A DNA stretch of 64,000 nt. Origin: JARBAU01 sp040414675. Lineage in GTDB: Archaea; Thermoproteota; Nitrososphaeria; Nitrososphaerales; Nitrososphaeraceae. This document shows, piece by piece, positions 35,840 to 44,143 of the stretch; within the stretch, counting starts at the first letter, position 1, and every line of letters starts with the position of its first letter. Both the position numbers and the translations under genes were made by a program. Location of the stretch: the NCBI GenBank assembly GCA_040414675.1, contig JBEDUN010000069.1:62001-126000 (forward strand). The letters run 5' to 3'. The notes beneath the pieces are model-generated. The model made no database searches and had not been told where the DNA came from. It worked only from the letters and a program-made list of their open reading frames with translations.

Positions 35840-36029
35840 GGTCAATTACCTACAATACCTTTTACGACTACCACTTATTATGTATATAAATATAACCTCC
35901 CTACTCCTAAGGTGAATGGGTAGTTTAACAAAATGTCCAAAAAGATAAATAAAAATATTCCAGAAGTGAGGTTTATCGACCTTAAAGGTAAATATATTAC
36001 AAAAATTATATGTGCTCTTACCCGTAGAT
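35840..36029. promoter_or_regulatory. Divergent promoter region between tes and trmB-like gene
   Basis: The TATATAAATATA stretch near 35881-35895 (minus-strand TATA) lies 40-55 nt from the tes start, and AATATATTA near 35990 faces the regulator. A TrmB-type regulator binding here to control lipid cyclisation/tetraether genes is plausible but purely inferred from head-to-head order. Confidence 0.45.
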
Positions 36030-36857
36030 ATGAGTATTAGCGACAAATCTAGGAAGGCGATGGAAAGCCTTGGCCTAACAGGATATGAAATTCGCGTATA
36101 TATGGCACTCTTGGAATATGGTCAGATGACCGCAGCTGCGATTAGCAAGACCGCAAGTGTACCCTATTCAAAGATTTACGAGGTTTTGAATAGTTTAGAA
36201 GATAATGGATGGCTTGAATCAGATAGCTCTAGACCGCAGAAGTTCTTTCCTATATCACCATCCACCGCACTTGATGCCATGAAGATGCGAATGGAGAATG
36301 TTATACGCGATAATCAAAACTTGATTGAAAGTGAATTAATGCCAATTTATGAAAAAAGCGGTATGAAAGAGAAACCTGAGATATGGGTAGTACGAGGTAT
36401 CTATAATATTGCCGCAAAAGTGAATGAAATCATAGAATCTGCTGAACAAGAGCTTCTTATAGCAATGCCTCAGGTCGCCGAAGAAATCGCAAGGCTTACT
36501 CAGCCTCTTCTAAGGACTACTCATGAAAGAGGTGTAAAGATTACAGTACTTGCATCTGAGGAAACGAGTCAAGAAACTGTGAAGATGATATCAAGAGTTG
36601 CCAACGTAAGACTCAAGGATAATATGTTTGGTGGCGGCGTCATAGGTGATAGTAGGCAAGTCGTGATATTGCTATCCGAGGGCAGAAGTGAAAATGGGTC
36701 TTTCGAACCTATTGCTATATGGGCAGAACATCCAGGTTTAGCTCGTTTTGCAAAAGACTATTTTCAATATCTATGGACCGATGCAGGTGGGGAAGAAAAC
36801 CGAAATTTGAATAATATTACTAAATCTAATCCTAGCGTAGTCGACAATCAAGCTTAA
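36030..36857 (+). CDS. TrmB-family transcriptional regulator
   Basis: A protein of 275 aa from the ATG at 36030 (a GTG at 36012 could add six). The N-terminal winged helix shows the TrmB signature LGLTGYEIRVYMALLEYG and VPYSKIYEVLNSLEDNGWL. The C-terminal part (about 110-250) is a sensor domain with EQELLIAMPQ and RGVKITVL, similar to the phospholipase D-like effector domain of TrmB regulators. The Ser/Asn-rich tail is a low-complexity end. Divergent from tes. Ligand unknown. Confidence 0.88.
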   Translation: MSISDKSRKAMESLGLTGYEIRVYMALLEYGQMTAAAISKTASVPYSKIYEVLNSLEDNGWLESDSSRPQKFFPISPSTALDAMKMRMENVIRDNQNLIESELMPIYEKSGMKEKPEIWVVRGIYNIAAKVNEIIESAEQELLIAMPQVAEEIARLTQPLLRTTHERGVKITVLASEETSQETVKMISRVANVRLKDNMFGGGVIGDSRQVVILLSEGRSENGSFEPIAIWAEHPGLARFAKDYFQYLWTDAGGEENRNLNNITKSNPSVVDNQA

Positions 36858-37060
36858 TTACAAAAAATCGGGCAGTAACGGTAATAGAATATAATAATTG
36901 GAAGGCACACAATCGGCAAAGAATGAACTAACTACTATTGGATTTGGTAATAGACATTTACCGTGACAAATGACCAAGATAAATAGAGAGATCAGATTGG
37001 GTCCGCAAAACGATCTGTCTGTAGATAAGGTTATATCTAAAGTAGAAGATTTCGGTAACA

Positions 37061-37942
37061 ATGTCTAGCGGCATGAAATATGTACAAATTGAACCTTTAG
37101 AGGATATTGCAATTGTTAGGATCAATAGACCAGAGGCTCTAAACGCCATGAATACAGATGTTATCGCAGAGCTATCTCGGGCAATTGAAATTGTTGGTGT
37201 TGACGAAGGAATAAAAGTTGTGATCATAACTGGTAATGGTGAAAAAGCATTTTGTGCAGGTGCAGATATTGCCTTCATGGTCAATATTGATCCAATAAAA
37301 GCTGAGAAATATGCTAGTGCCGCGCAAAGTGTTCTCAATAAAATTGAAAAAATGGAAAAACCTGTTATTGCGGCCATAAATGGGTATGCATTAGGCGGCG
37401 GCTGTGAACTCGCACTGGTATGCGATATACGAATTGCTGTAAGCACAGCCAAAATTGGCCAACCAGAAGTTACGATAGGGATTCCACCAGGATGGGGTGG
37501 CACTCAAAGGCTAGTTAGAATTGTTGGCCCAGCAAAAGCCAAGGAATTGATATTTACTGGGAAAATGATAACTGCAGAGGAGGCACATGAAATTGGTCTA
37601 GTTAACAATGTAGTGAAATTAGAAGAACTCACTTCTGGTTCAACTGCACAGATTAATTCTGGTTCGGATCAAACAAGTAACTCGAGTGATAAGAGCAAGA
37701 CTAATTCTGAAGTAGCCAAGGCACTTAACAAAAAACTAATCGAAGATTGTATTATCTTTGCTAAAGATATCACTAAAAATAGTGTCAATGCAGTTAAAAC
37801 GAGCAAGATGTTGATTAACAAGGGCATGGATGTAGACATCGATGCAGGCCTACGTCTAGAGATTTATGGATGGGCGCTTTGTTTTGCACATGCGGATAGA
37901 CAAAAAATGATGTCTGACTTTCTAAATAAAGGACGAAAATAA
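37061..37942 (+). CDS. Enoyl-CoA hydratase/crotonase family enzyme
   Basis: A 293-aa crotonase-fold hydratase. The oxyanion-hole segment CAGADI, ALGGGCELALVCD with Glu116, and GQPEVTIGIPPGWGGTQRL with Glu136 give both catalytic glutamates at the canonical 20-residue spacing. In ammonia-oxidising archaea a bifunctional crotonyl-CoA hydratase/3-hydroxypropionyl-CoA dehydratase of this family works in the 3-hydroxypropionate/4-hydroxybutyrate carbon-fixation cycle; this is a candidate. An unusual Ser/Thr/Asn/Asp-rich insertion occupies about residues 187-216. Confidence 0.88.
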   Translation: MSSGMKYVQIEPLEDIAIVRINRPEALNAMNTDVIAELSRAIEIVGVDEGIKVVIITGNGEKAFCAGADIAFMVNIDPIKAEKYASAAQSVLNKIEKMEKPVIAAINGYALGGGCELALVCDIRIAVSTAKIGQPEVTIGIPPGWGGTQRLVRIVGPAKAKELIFTGKMITAEEAHEIGLVNNVVKLEELTSGSTAQINSGSDQTSNSSDKSKTNSEVAKALNKKLIEDCIIFAKDITKNSVNAVKTSKMLINKGMDVDIDAGLRLEIYGWALCFAHADRQKMMSDFLNKGRK

Positions 37943-37985
37943 CATTTAGCCATCTATCATCAAAAGATAACCTAGAGAGGAGGAA

Positions 37986-38008
37986 CCTCGGAGACGACAT
38001 TCCCGAGG
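37986..38008. terminator. GC-rich hairpin between convergent genes
   Basis: CCTCGG at 37986-37991 pairs with CCGAGG at 38003-38008 around an 11-nt loop. It lies between the ends of the crotonase and homoserine kinase genes, where a bidirectional terminator would be expected. No T run follows, so it could be an RNA hairpin of another kind. Confidence 0.4.
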
Positions 38009-38078
38009 ATCATTAACTTTGAATACAATGCAATTCGACGACTGGAGGAAAAATGCGAGCAAAGTCCAATTCTAAATT

Positions 38079-39107
38079 CTATTTGGATACATTGAGTATT
38101 TTCGCGCCTTCGCTGGGACGGCATATAATGGTTTTTGTTTCTGGCACTCCAGACTCGAGAAAGGCCTGGGCCATCGAATTTGCTACATGAATTGCTGTCT
38201 TTTTATCTTCAAGGATTGAGATCATGGAAGGACCAGCACCGCTGATCGTTACGGCCAGGGCCCCTGCCTTTATCGCGCTTTTCTTTACCAACTCATATCC
38301 AGGGATCAGATGCTTTCTTGACGGTTCAATGATTACATCGCTTATGCCCTTTGCAACCATTTTTGTATTTTTTAGTGCAAATCCCGCTACAACAGTGCTT
38401 GCATTTGCGATATTGCAGATCACACTTTCCAGTGGAACCAGCTTCGGAAGAACACCCCTTGCAACTGCTGTTTTTTTTATTGGGACATTCACAAGTGGTA
38501 CTACAATGGCCAAATGTAGATCTTCAGGAGCCTCCAGTCCTATAAAATCAATTTCAGGAGTAGAGGTAACTATAACGAAACCACCAAGCAAAGAACCGGA
38601 CACATTGTCGTAATGTCTAGTGCCAGCACTAGCTATTTCTCCCTCGGCCGCATATCTAATAAGCAGACTTTTTGACAGCTGTAGATTGAACAAACCATCT
38701 ACTGCAAGTGCAGTTGCTGCCGCTGAGGCTGCACTACTGCCCAGCCCATAGCCGATAGGTATTTTCTTCACAATATGCAGATCTAGGTCCCAATTTGCAT
38801 TTTTATTCAGGTTGAAATCGTTTAGCATTTTTCTTACCACCAACCCCGCGGAATTCTCCTTCAATTCCGAAGGAAGTGTTTCAGCACCCTCTCCTGAACA
38901 GGTAAGATTGATGTGGGGTGTTGAATTCCTCATCTTATTTGTTCTTGTAATTGTTACGACATCCTCAAATGCATCAAGGCCTAGTCCGAAAACATCGAAA
39001 CCTGGACCCAAATTAGCCGTGGAGGAATGCGCTACCGCACTACAAGTTATTAATTCATCGATTCTCTCATTCGAAGAATCAAGATTCCTGATGGATTTGC
39101 TGACCAT
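38079..39107 (-). CDS. thrB: Homoserine kinase
   Basis: GHMP-family kinase of 342 aa that phosphorylates homoserine in threonine synthesis. AHSSTANLGPGFDVFGLGL at the start, the ATP-binding loop KIPIGYGLGSSAASAAA, and the C-terminal VTISGAGPSMISI are the three GHMP motifs; PGFDVFGL is typical for ThrB. It is 8 bp after a GPN-loop GTPase gene on the same strand, likely one transcript. Confidence 0.93.
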   Translation of the reverse strand: MVSKSIRNLDSSNERIDELITCSAVAHSSTANLGPGFDVFGLGLDAFEDVVTITRTNKMRNSTPHINLTCSGEGAETLPSELKENSAGLVVRKMLNDFNLNKNANWDLDLHIVKKIPIGYGLGSSAASAAATALAVDGLFNLQLSKSLLIRYAAEGEIASAGTRHYDNVSGSLLGGFVIVTSTPEIDFIGLEAPEDLHLAIVVPLVNVPIKKTAVARGVLPKLVPLESVICNIANASTVVAGFALKNTKMVAKGISDVIIEPSRKHLIPGYELVKKSAIKAGALAVTISGAGPSMISILEDKKTAIHVANSMAQAFLESGVPETKTIICRPSEGAKILNVSK

Positions 39108-39115
39108 TATCTATA

Positions 39116-39874
39116 TCAATCCCTTACCTCTTCCCCTTGATTTAGTATTCTCGCAAGGGCAGCAACTAGATTTACCATTCCACTCATTGTGAGATTGGAA
39201 ATTGCAAAAAGATCCTCAGTAAACCCTGCTTGGGTATATATTCTCGTTATTTCTTTTAGCAAAAAAGAATATTCAATGTTTTTCTCGTTGTCAAGACTCT
39301 TTTCTAAAGATGTATTTGAGGTGGACCAGTCTAGAATCTCCTGTAACCTTTCAAGCAGTAGATCTCTCTTTGTGAGAGCATTTACTTGGGCCATTTTTAA
39401 TCGCAGCTTTACAGCAGAGGACAATAAAGATATTGAAATAAAATTAACAGGTGAGGAGACCAGCATACCATCAAACACGAAAAGTGAGGCCTTATTGTCA
39501 GCTTGAAAATTAGTCACAAAATATGGTCCACTAGCTCTAAATGCAAACAATTCAATTTGTCCAGGGGTGTCTATAATGACGTAATCAGGATTTAATTCAT
39601 TTACCTCTGTCTGGATATCATCCAATCGAGTTGCTATTAGATCACTTGCCATTACAAGAGATCCATTGGGGCCCAGATCATATTTGTCCATTAGTGTATT
39701 TACTTCGATATAATCCCTCACATCAACATCCGGCTCATAAGGCAGTTTATATGATCCTGGGTCCAAATTAAGACTCACAGGAAAGGCATTGTTGTCTTTA
39801 TACCATTGAATTAATCTAGATGTCAAGGCAGATTTACCTGAACCAGCCGTACCGGTTATAAATATAGCATCCAT
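39116..39874 (-). CDS. GPN-loop GTPase
   Basis: A 252-aa P-loop GTPase. TGTAGSGKSALTSRL (G1), NLDPGSYKLPYEPDVDVRDY, the family-defining Gly-Pro-Asn insert in DLGPNGSLVMA (about residue 70) and DTPGQIELF (G3) are all present. Eukaryotic relatives assist RNA polymerase assembly; archaeal ones form homodimers of the same fold. It is the first gene of a probable pair with thrB. Confidence 0.94.
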   Translation of the reverse strand: MDAIFITGTAGSGKSALTSRLIQWYKDNNAFPVSLNLDPGSYKLPYEPDVDVRDYIEVNTLMDKYDLGPNGSLVMASDLIATRLDDIQTEVNELNPDYVIIDTPGQIELFAFRASGPYFVTNFQADNKASLFVFDGMLVSSPVNFISISLLSSAVKLRLKMAQVNALTKRDLLLERLQEILDWSTSNTSLEKSLDNEKNIEYSFLLKEITRIYTQAGFTEDLFAISNLTMSGMVNLVAALARILNQGEEVRD

Positions 39875-39962
39875 ATTACTGCTCTTAACATTTGGGATAT
39901 ATTGTCTTACTAGTTTCTATTGATTATTATATGACTCTATTGTAGACCTTGGTTGAAGCCTA

Positions 39963-41162
39963 TTGAACTGGCGGTTAATCGCGATCCCAGCGAGCATAGT
40001 ACCTTTTCTAATTATGATCTTTTTCATTCATATTTCACCAGCTGATATTTTTAAAGTCGGACTAGTTCCATTTATTCTCTCCTCTATGTCTGTCATGGGG
40101 AAATACCTTCTTCAGGCAGTCAGATTCAAGTATTTCATCAAGAAGTTCATAGGATATAATGTGAGTTCTACTGGTGAAACGATATGTGCGAGCTTAGGAG
40201 GCCAGTTTGTTACTCAAACCACACCTTCGTATATTGGAGGAGAGTTGGTTAGAATCGCGTGGCTTACAAAGAAAGGAGTTCTAGCCGGCAAGGCGGCTTG
40301 GATCACAACAATGGAGATTGTTGCCGATGTATTCGTTGGAACATTTCTTGCATTCATGGCTGGTACGGTTTCAATCTTGCATGGTGGCTATTTCATTGGA
40401 ATCATAGTTATATTAGTGACTATTCCAACTTTTGCTTTCTGGTTTCTGTTAATCTTTTTTTCTGCACGGCGAGTCCTGAAACTACCTTCATTTACTTTAA
40501 AAATAGTTCAAAAATTTGTTCCTAAGGAAAAGGCACAAAGATCCATCAATTCGATCAACTCTGCTATAGCAGACTTGTGCCACATGAGTAGAGAAAATTT
40601 TAATTCAAAAGCGGCCGGCAAAACCTTTGCTGTAGGAATTGCAATAACATTTTTGGCATTCATTCTGCAAGGCGTATCCTTCATGGTATTGATAGATACG
40701 GTCGGGCCGTATCTAGGGCTTTTCGAATCGGTTATGGCCACTTCGGCATCCACAGCACTTTCAAACTTGCCTATCACCATAGGTGGTTCAGGGCTTGCGG
40801 AATTGGGAATGTGGGCGTATATTTCAAACCTGAATAGTCTTCCTACATTTCATGATATAACAATGAATTCTCACTTAAATGTAATAATCGCATGGAGAAT
40901 TGCCTCGTATCATGTTCCTCTAGTAATCACATGGATTGCTTTAATGAGACTTGCATTAGGCAAGGTGACAGTTACGAGATCTGATACATCTAAACTTGTC
41001 AGTGAAGAAGTACTTCCCGACCCACTATCATCTGACGATAAAAGCTCAAATTTACGTAGCGAAAATAAGACAAATCTGGAAAAACATCAGAATTTGGAGG
41101 AGACGTCTAGCGATTCAAAGAAGTTGGAAGATAAAAAGGATAGGAATGAGACTATAAACTGA
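39963..41162 (+). CDS. Flippase-like (LPG synthase TM / UPF0104) membrane protein
   Basis: A 399-aa integral membrane protein with about eight hydrophobic segments. The ETICASLGGQFVTQTTPSYIGGELVRIAWL block and the ALSNLPITIGGSGLAELG segment match the lysylphosphatidylglycerol-synthase transmembrane (UPF0104) superfamily. The C-terminal 60 residues are a hydrophilic Ser/Glu/Lys-rich cytosolic tail. Family members flip or modify lipids or glycolipids; no exact substrate can be given. It starts with a TTG and is divergent from the GPN GTPase gene. Confidence 0.82.
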   Translation: MNWRLIAIPASIVPFLIMIFFIHISPADIFKVGLVPFILSSMSVMGKYLLQAVRFKYFIKKFIGYNVSSTGETICASLGGQFVTQTTPSYIGGELVRIAWLTKKGVLAGKAAWITTMEIVADVFVGTFLAFMAGTVSILHGGYFIGIIVILVTIPTFAFWFLLIFFSARRVLKLPSFTLKIVQKFVPKEKAQRSINSINSAIADLCHMSRENFNSKAAGKTFAVGIAITFLAFILQGVSFMVLIDTVGPYLGLFESVMATSASTALSNLPITIGGSGLAELGMWAYISNLNSLPTFHDITMNSHLNVIIAWRIASYHVPLVITWIALMRLALGKVTVTRSDTSKLVSEEVLPDPLSSDDKSSNLRSENKTNLEKHQNLEETSSDSKKLEDKKDRNETIN

Positions 41163-41248
41163 TAGAAGTTCCTTCATATTCTTCTGAAAAATCTAAATGG
41201 GGTTTTAGTAATCAGATCAACCTGGTGAACCTTACGCAGATCATGAAA

Positions 41249-41683
41249 TCAATCTTCATCCGATTCCACGCTCTCGGTGCTATCAGATTCAACATCCATA
41301 AGCTGCAGTTCCTCTAGCTCAAATTTATAAATCATTTTCATATCAAGCTCGAATTTTGTTTGTAAAAATTCTGTAACTTTTTGACTAAGTGGTCCTCGAT
41401 ACATCTTGATTCTGAATTCGTATACATAACCTTTCGAGAAGTTGTCCATTTTCATGGATCTGGGAACATCCAAACCTTCAATGATATTTCTCCCATCAGG
41501 AAGGGATTCGTAAAGCTGAATATCAATTTTATAGTCGGTCCCATAAATATCAAGTATATACCCAGTCCTGGTTAAGTTCTCCGGCTGATCAAACTGAACG
41601 GATTTTATCTCATCCTCAGCCCATTTAGGAATAGATTCATCCTGATCTTTAGTTCTGTTAGACGTACTCTTAGTCTTTCCCAT
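41249..41683 (-). CDS. Acidic hypothetical protein
   Basis: A 144-aa protein with a polar N-terminus, a beta-rich middle (GYILDIYGTDYKIDIQLYE), a helix-rich end and a strongly acidic tail (DVESDSTESVESDED). No domain recognised. It converges with the flippase-like gene. Composition and length support a real gene. Confidence 0.55.
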   Translation of the reverse strand: MGKTKSTSNRTKDQDESIPKWAEDEIKSVQFDQPENLTRTGYILDIYGTDYKIDIQLYESLPDGRNIIEGLDVPRSMKMDNFSKGYVYEFRIKMYRGPLSQKVTEFLQTKFELDMKMIYKFELEELQLMDVESDSTESVESDED

Positions 41684-42412
41684 CTTAGCTTTTGTAGCGA
41701 TCTACACTATGTAAAAAGTCTTCTATAAAACTTAAGTTTATTCCTAGACTTTATCTCAAATCCAAGATCAGTTGTTTGATCGCATAGTCTTTCTAAACTT
41801 GCCATTGTGTAGATAAACATCACTTTCATTCTTCTGGACACATCAGAAATGCTTGCATAGGTACTAGATGTTGAGTAATCGATGATTAGGCCTTAACTGC
41901 ATATGAAACAATATTAACCAATAAAGTACAGAGAGCTTTTGTAATGCATAACTCGTACAAGTGTGATAAGTGTAATAACCAATTTCCAGATAAGGAAACA
42001 GCTACTGACCATCGTAACGCTACTGGACATCCCTTGAGTTTGGTGACCTTAGAAGAAGGATAGATTCTGTCCTATGAACTCAAATACAATTCAGATTTCG
42101 GAATATTCTAATGATAGAAAAGAAACCGTTCCGGAATTATTAGCAACCTGTTACATCATATTATAAATGCAAATGCGAATTCGCCTCGTATGATAGGAAT
42201 ATTCTTGTAGATCAGAATCCTGGCAAATCATAGTCAGAACTATCTTTTTGCTTTGGAAAGGTACAGAGGTAACGCATAACTTAACACATTTGCATTTAGA
42301 TTGCTGCGTGGGTCTGTGATATCATTTTTTCAAATTTACTCTGTTTCATCTAAATCAAGTGTTAAGCCAATTGCATCAATGCTTTTATCCTTGAAATCAT
42401 AATTCGTTTTGA
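41684..42412. other. Gap holding only a C2H2 microprotein gene
   Basis: About 730 bp. Apart from the 39-residue zinc-finger gene at 41944-42063, no other supported gene is visible. The 3' half includes a 30-residue frame near 42.08 kb with no support. Confidence 0.45.
41944..42063 (+). CDS. Single C2H2 zinc-finger microprotein
   Basis: A 39-residue protein: YKCDKCNNQFPDKETATDH followed by HPLSLVTLEEG. It carries CxxC, then Phe, then DHRNATGH, giving the C2H2 spacing Cys-x2-Cys-x12-His-x5-His. The ATG at 41944 has an AT-rich stretch (AATATTAACCAATAAAG) about 25-40 nt upstream. Such minimal C2H2 proteins occur in Nitrososphaerales and are small nucleic-acid or protein binders; function of this one is unknown. 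Confidence 0.65.
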   Translation: MHNSYKCDKCNNQFPDKETATDHRNATGHPLSLVTLEEG

Positions 42413-42874
42413 ATGTCGAACGCAAGTCAGCTTCTTGTCAGAAGGATAAAAGACGGGACAGTAATAGATCATATCGAAGCAGGGAAGGCGTTAGTGGTCT
42501 TGCGAATCATCGACATAACTGGAAAAGATGGCAATGTCATAACTGTTGCACTAAATGTACCTAGTAACAAACATGTAAAAAAAGACATTGTCAAAGTCGA
42601 GAACAGATTTTTGATGAACTATGAAACAGATAAGCTTGCACTGATCGCTCCTCGTGCAACAATAAACATTATAAGAGATTATAAACTAGTAGAGAAACGG
42701 AAGATTGAACTTCCAGATTCTATTGTCGGAATTTTCAAATGCCCTAATCTTAAGTGTATTAGCAATAGTGACGAAGACATTAGCCCAATTTTAGATATCG
42801 TGGATAAGCAAAGAATTATTCTTGAATGCAGGTATTGTGCAAGGACCCTCACAATTAATGACTTGGTGTCATGA
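42413..42874 (+). CDS. pyrI: Aspartate carbamoyltransferase regulatory chain
   Basis: Allosteric subunit of the aspartate carbamoyltransferase complex, 153 aa, the usual size. The nucleotide-binding N-domain starts with LLVRRIKDGTVIDHI; the C-domain zinc site uses four cysteines in FKCPNLKC and LECRYCARTL. The catalytic pyrB, normally next to it, is not within the window, so the gene stands as an orphan. It is followed by a membrane-protein gene. Confidence 0.95.
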   Translation: MSNASQLLVRRIKDGTVIDHIEAGKALVVLRIIDITGKDGNVITVALNVPSNKHVKKDIVKVENRFLMNYETDKLALIAPRATINIIRDYKLVEKRKIELPDSIVGIFKCPNLKCISNSDEDISPILDIVDKQRIILECRYCARTLTINDLVS

Positions 42875-42967
42875 CCCGCTAACCATCATATAGTTCTTTG
42901 AGAAGGTCATGGCTATCGTCAGATTTTATCACACAATACTTAAGACTTTGATCTAGGTATTAAAGTC

Positions 42968-43750
42968 ATGGATCTTGATGAACATGACAGAGGATCCCTT
43001 AAATTAATTTACAGAACTATTCGCAATGTCTTTGTGGATTTAGTTGCATATAGGAACAGGCTCATAGTTCCAGGGTTGCTTAGTCTAGTTTTGTTATTTG
43101 TTATCCAATCTACCGTTATCACTGTAACATTCACTGAATCCATAGTTCAGAATATCATCGTGATAACAACCGTTATCTTACTTTTCTTCGTTGAACTCTC
43201 TATTGTATGGGCAGGAATCATACCGAGTGCCATATCAATACTCGGCATAGTTCTGGTGTTATCAGGTATTGTCATCCCACTATATGGAATGGACATAGCT
43301 GAAGAGGGCAATTTCAAAGGAATAAAGATACTAATTACTCATGAAACAATCGTACAGGCTGCCGATGCTTATTTCTATCTTGGTATTTCTATGCTATGTT
43401 TAGGCATTATAATAGCATTTAGACCAGATTTGCTCTATACAAAAAACAGGCCGGAATCTATCGATTCGATTTGGGATGGATACGAAATATGGGACGACAA
43501 TCTGGGCAGCAGAGCGGAAAATAGCAGAAGTCATGCAAATCAATTTGCTGAACCTGTCATACCAATAAAAATTCTCATGAACGAAAAGGAAAAATATCTT
43601 CTATGGAGATATGAATATGTTCTAGCTGCTATTCATGGCCATCATTATCTCGTGGGGACAAACTGTGTTGTTCCTACAGGATCAGTAATTTTGCGTGATG
43701 ATAGCGGACGTATGATGGGTAAATCAAAATATAGTGGATTCTTTGTTTAA
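42968..43750 (+). CDS. Multi-TM membrane protein with soluble C-terminal part
   Basis: A 260-aa protein with about four hydrophobic segments (residues about 33-55, 58-82, 85-105, 135-152) and a soluble C-terminal part of about 100 residues rich in charged and aromatic residues, ending GRMMGKSKYSGFFV. No family recognised. It follows pyrI by about 93 bp, which does not by itself imply an operon. Confidence 0.6.
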   Translation: MDLDEHDRGSLKLIYRTIRNVFVDLVAYRNRLIVPGLLSLVLLFVIQSTVITVTFTESIVQNIIVITTVILLFFVELSIVWAGIIPSAISILGIVLVLSGIVIPLYGMDIAEEGNFKGIKILITHETIVQAADAYFYLGISMLCLGIIIAFRPDLLYTKNRPESIDSIWDGYEIWDDNLGSRAENSRSHANQFAEPVIPIKILMNEKEKYLLWRYEYVLAAIHGHHYLVGTNCVVPTGSVILRDDSGRMMGKSKYSGFFV

Positions 43751-44143
43751 TATTTGCCAACCACGACAGTTATGTCATTAAATAGGCTATTGCTGTATTG
43801 AACTAAAGATCGTTCTCATTGAATCTGGAGCACATTTATTAATTGAAGAATCCCTCAGTTCAATTCTTGAAAACCTTCGAACTTGCTAAATCAAGTGCCC
43901 AAATAATGATGTTTAAACAGTACCCACAGCGAAAATTCATAAATAATAATAACAGGCGATTGATTTTCTAGGATTTGGACCAAATGCTAAGTTCTATTAC
44001 CTGTAAAAATCATTAATGAATTATAGGTACACATACAATATGGGAAATAATCATCTAATTTTATGCTGATTATCACAGGTGCATTGTGAAGAGAAAGGGT
44101 TTAATCATCTAGGATTATCCTTTTTTTGTTAACCGCTCGGTTT
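43751..44143. other. Intergenic region between convergent genes
   Basis: About 390 bp between the membrane-protein gene and the 3' end of the ATP synthase operon. No gene or clear hairpin; short AT-rich tracts only. Confidence 0.4.
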
